From Candidatus Rokuibacteriota bacterium (GTDB taxonomy: Bacteria; Methylomirabilota; Methylomirabilia; Rokubacteriales; CSP1-6), in assembly GCA_005887895.1 (NCBI GenBank), contig VBPC01000292.1, positions 1-37,233 on the forward strand: a DNA stretch of 37,233 nucleotides. The letters are read 5' to 3'. Shown piece after piece: positions 35,961-37,233 of this stretch. Position 1 is the stretch's first letter. Each line of letters starts with the position of its first letter. The notes under the pieces are model-generated. The model made no database searches. It was given only the letters and a program-made list of their open reading frames with translations, and was not told the origin of the DNA. Made by a program: the position numbers and the translations under genes.

Positions 35961-37233
35961 CTATCGGAAGAATTTGAACGCGTCGAGTCGCACGAGATCG
36001 TTGTAGAGCGCGTAGACCATGAGCAGCATCAGCAGGACGAACCCCACCTGCTGGGCCACCTCGCGCTTGCGCAGCGACAGCGGCCGTCCCAGCACCGCCT
36101 CGATGACGAAGAAGAACAGGTGACCGCCGTCCAGCATCGGCACCGGGAGCAGGTTCAGCACGGCCAGGTTGACGCTGATGATCGCCGTGAAGAGCGCCAG
36201 CGAGGCCATGCCGTCGCGCGCCTGGCGGCCGGCCTCGGTCGCGATCTGGATCGGCCCGCCGATGTTCGACGAGTCGATCTGCCGCGAGACGAGCTTCCAG
36301 AGCCCCTTCGTCGTGAGCACGGTCATGTCCCACGTCTTGGTGACGCCGTAGCCGACCGCGGTGACGGGATTGTACGGCTCGAAGCGCACGGTCTTGGTGG
36401 CGATGCCGGCCTGGATGCGGCCGACCTGACGCTCCTGGCCGTCGGCGCCCTTTTCCTTCACGGCGTCGGGCGTGACCGTCACCGTCAGCGTGCGCCCGTC
36501 GCGCTCGAGCGTGATCGGGAAGGACTGGCCCGGCCGCGTGCGGATGGCCTCGACGAGGTCCTCGGGCGTGTAGACCGGCTGCCCGTCCACGCTGATCACG
36601 ACGTCGCCGGCCTTGATGCCGGCCCGCTCGGCCGGGGAGCCCGGGCTGACCGAGCTGATCTGCGGGATCAGCTGCGGGCCGGCGCCGACGTCCCACGTCT
36701 CGCGCGGCTCGCGGAAGATCGGGTCGGGCGCGGTGCGCAGCCGCGGCGTCACCGTGACCGTGCGCTCGGTCCCGTCGCGTCGCACGCGCAGCTCGAGCGG
36801 GCGCCCGGCCGAGGTGCCGAGTGCGTGGTCGAGGTCTTCCCAGTACTTGATCGGCCGGCCGTTCGCGGCCACCACGGTGTCGCCGGTCTGCAGGCCGGCG
36901 GCGGCGCTCGGGCTGTCGGGCGTCACGCGACCGACGGTGGCCGGCCACACCGGCCGCCCGAGCGTGGCCAGCACCGCGGCGAAGATGACGACGGCGAGCA
37001 CCAGGTTCATCCCGGGTCCGGCGAAGACGATCAGGAAGCGCGCCCACAGCGGCTTGAGCGCGAACGCCTTGGCCGGATCGTAGGTCGGGGTGCCGCCGCC
37101 CTCGAGCGGGTTCTCCTCGCCCATCATCTTGACGTAGCCGCCCATCGGGATGGCCGACAGGCAGTACTCCGTCTCCGCGCCGCGCCAGCGGAACAGCACG
37201 GGGCCGAAGCCGATCGAGAACCGCTCGACGCCG
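35961..37233 (-). CDS. rseP: RseP-type site-2 protease, N-terminus outside the window
   Basis: Intramembrane zinc metalloprotease (S2P) that cuts transmembrane segments such as anti-sigma factors. The frame runs open to the window edge (~423 codons visible); the HExxH motif and first membrane helix lie beyond 37233. Visible: ERFSIGFGP and AIPMGGYVKMMGE near the edge, a membrane segment (FLIVFAGPGMNLVLAVVIF), two PDZ domains (each with an AAGL/AGI-x-GD core), then the second catalytic motif NLLPVPMLDGGHL and a last helix (VGFVLLMLLMVYALYNDL). The GTG at 37199 is an internal Val, not the start. Downstream of it is ispG by 12 nt. Confidence 0.93.
   Translation of the reverse strand, partial: GVERFSIGFGPVLFRWRGAETEYCLSAIPMGGYVKMMGEENPLEGGGTPTYDPAKAFALKPLWARFLIVFAGPGMNLVLAVVIFAAVLATLGRPVWPATVGRVTPDSPSAAAGLQTGDTVVAANGRPIKYWEDLDHALGTSAGRPLELRVRRDGTERTVTVTPRLRTAPDPIFREPRETWDVGAGPQLIPQISSVSPGSPAERAGIKAGDVVISVDGQPVYTPEDLVEAIRTRPGQSFPITLERDGRTLTVTVTPDAVKEKGADGQERQVGRIQAGIATKTVRFEPYNPVTAVGYGVTKTWDMTVLTTKGLWKLVSRQIDSSNIGGPIQIATEAGRQARDGMASLALFTAIISVNLAVLNLLPVPMLDGGHLFFFVIEAVLGRPLSLRKREVAQQVGFVLLMLLMVYALYNDLVRLDAFKFFR

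Overview
The window is a high-GC bacterial chromosome segment made almost entirely of housekeeping genes. Thirty-four of the 35 genes I call lie on the minus strand; only a small secreted protein at the left edge is on the plus strand. I see no tRNA, rRNA, CRISPR array, transposase, integrase or phage gene. Base composition, gene order and short GC-rich intergenic elements suggest an uncultured lineage such as Rokubacteria/Methylomirabilota. That placement is recalled resemblance, not something the window proves.

Reading in the direction of transcription (right to left), there are three main blocks. (1) 37233-32839: rseP (cut by the window edge), ispG, a 2Fe-2S ferredoxin and proS, followed by an intrinsic-terminator-like hairpin. 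(2) 32762-20636: the classic transcription/translation cluster rimP-nusA-ylxR-infB-ylxP-rbfA-nrnA-truB-ribF, then rpsO-pnp and an M16 peptidase. (3) 20590-991: a purine cluster purB-purS-purQ-purL-purF-purM-(ndh-like)-purN-purH-(MerR/TPR)-purD-purE, continuing into tsaC-like, mobA, thiI, glyA, nrdR and a B12-binding radical SAM gene. Many junctions are 1-4 nt ATGA/GTGA/TGATG overlaps, so long co-transcribed, translationally coupled units are likely. purB through purE cover most of the route from PRPP to IMP plus adenylosuccinate lyase; purC and purK are not in the window. glyA supplies the one-carbon units used by PurN and PurH.

The unexplained structure is at a finer scale. Short GC-rich, partly palindromic elements lie between genes and also inside reading frames. 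One supplies the start codon and N-terminus of PurM, one is an inserted linker between the two PurH domains, one forms the tail of ThiI, and an 88-bp tandem repeat forms the tail of YlxR. Separately, two conserved proteins show clean in-frame internal losses compared with their families: the TsaC-like protein lacks the FWPGPLT block, and the M16 peptidase lacks about 32 residues between its zinc ligands. The leader of rimP-nusA carries a promoter-like sequence followed by a terminator-like hairpin, a possible attenuator. glyA has a good promoter placed so close to its ATG that its mRNA would be leaderless.
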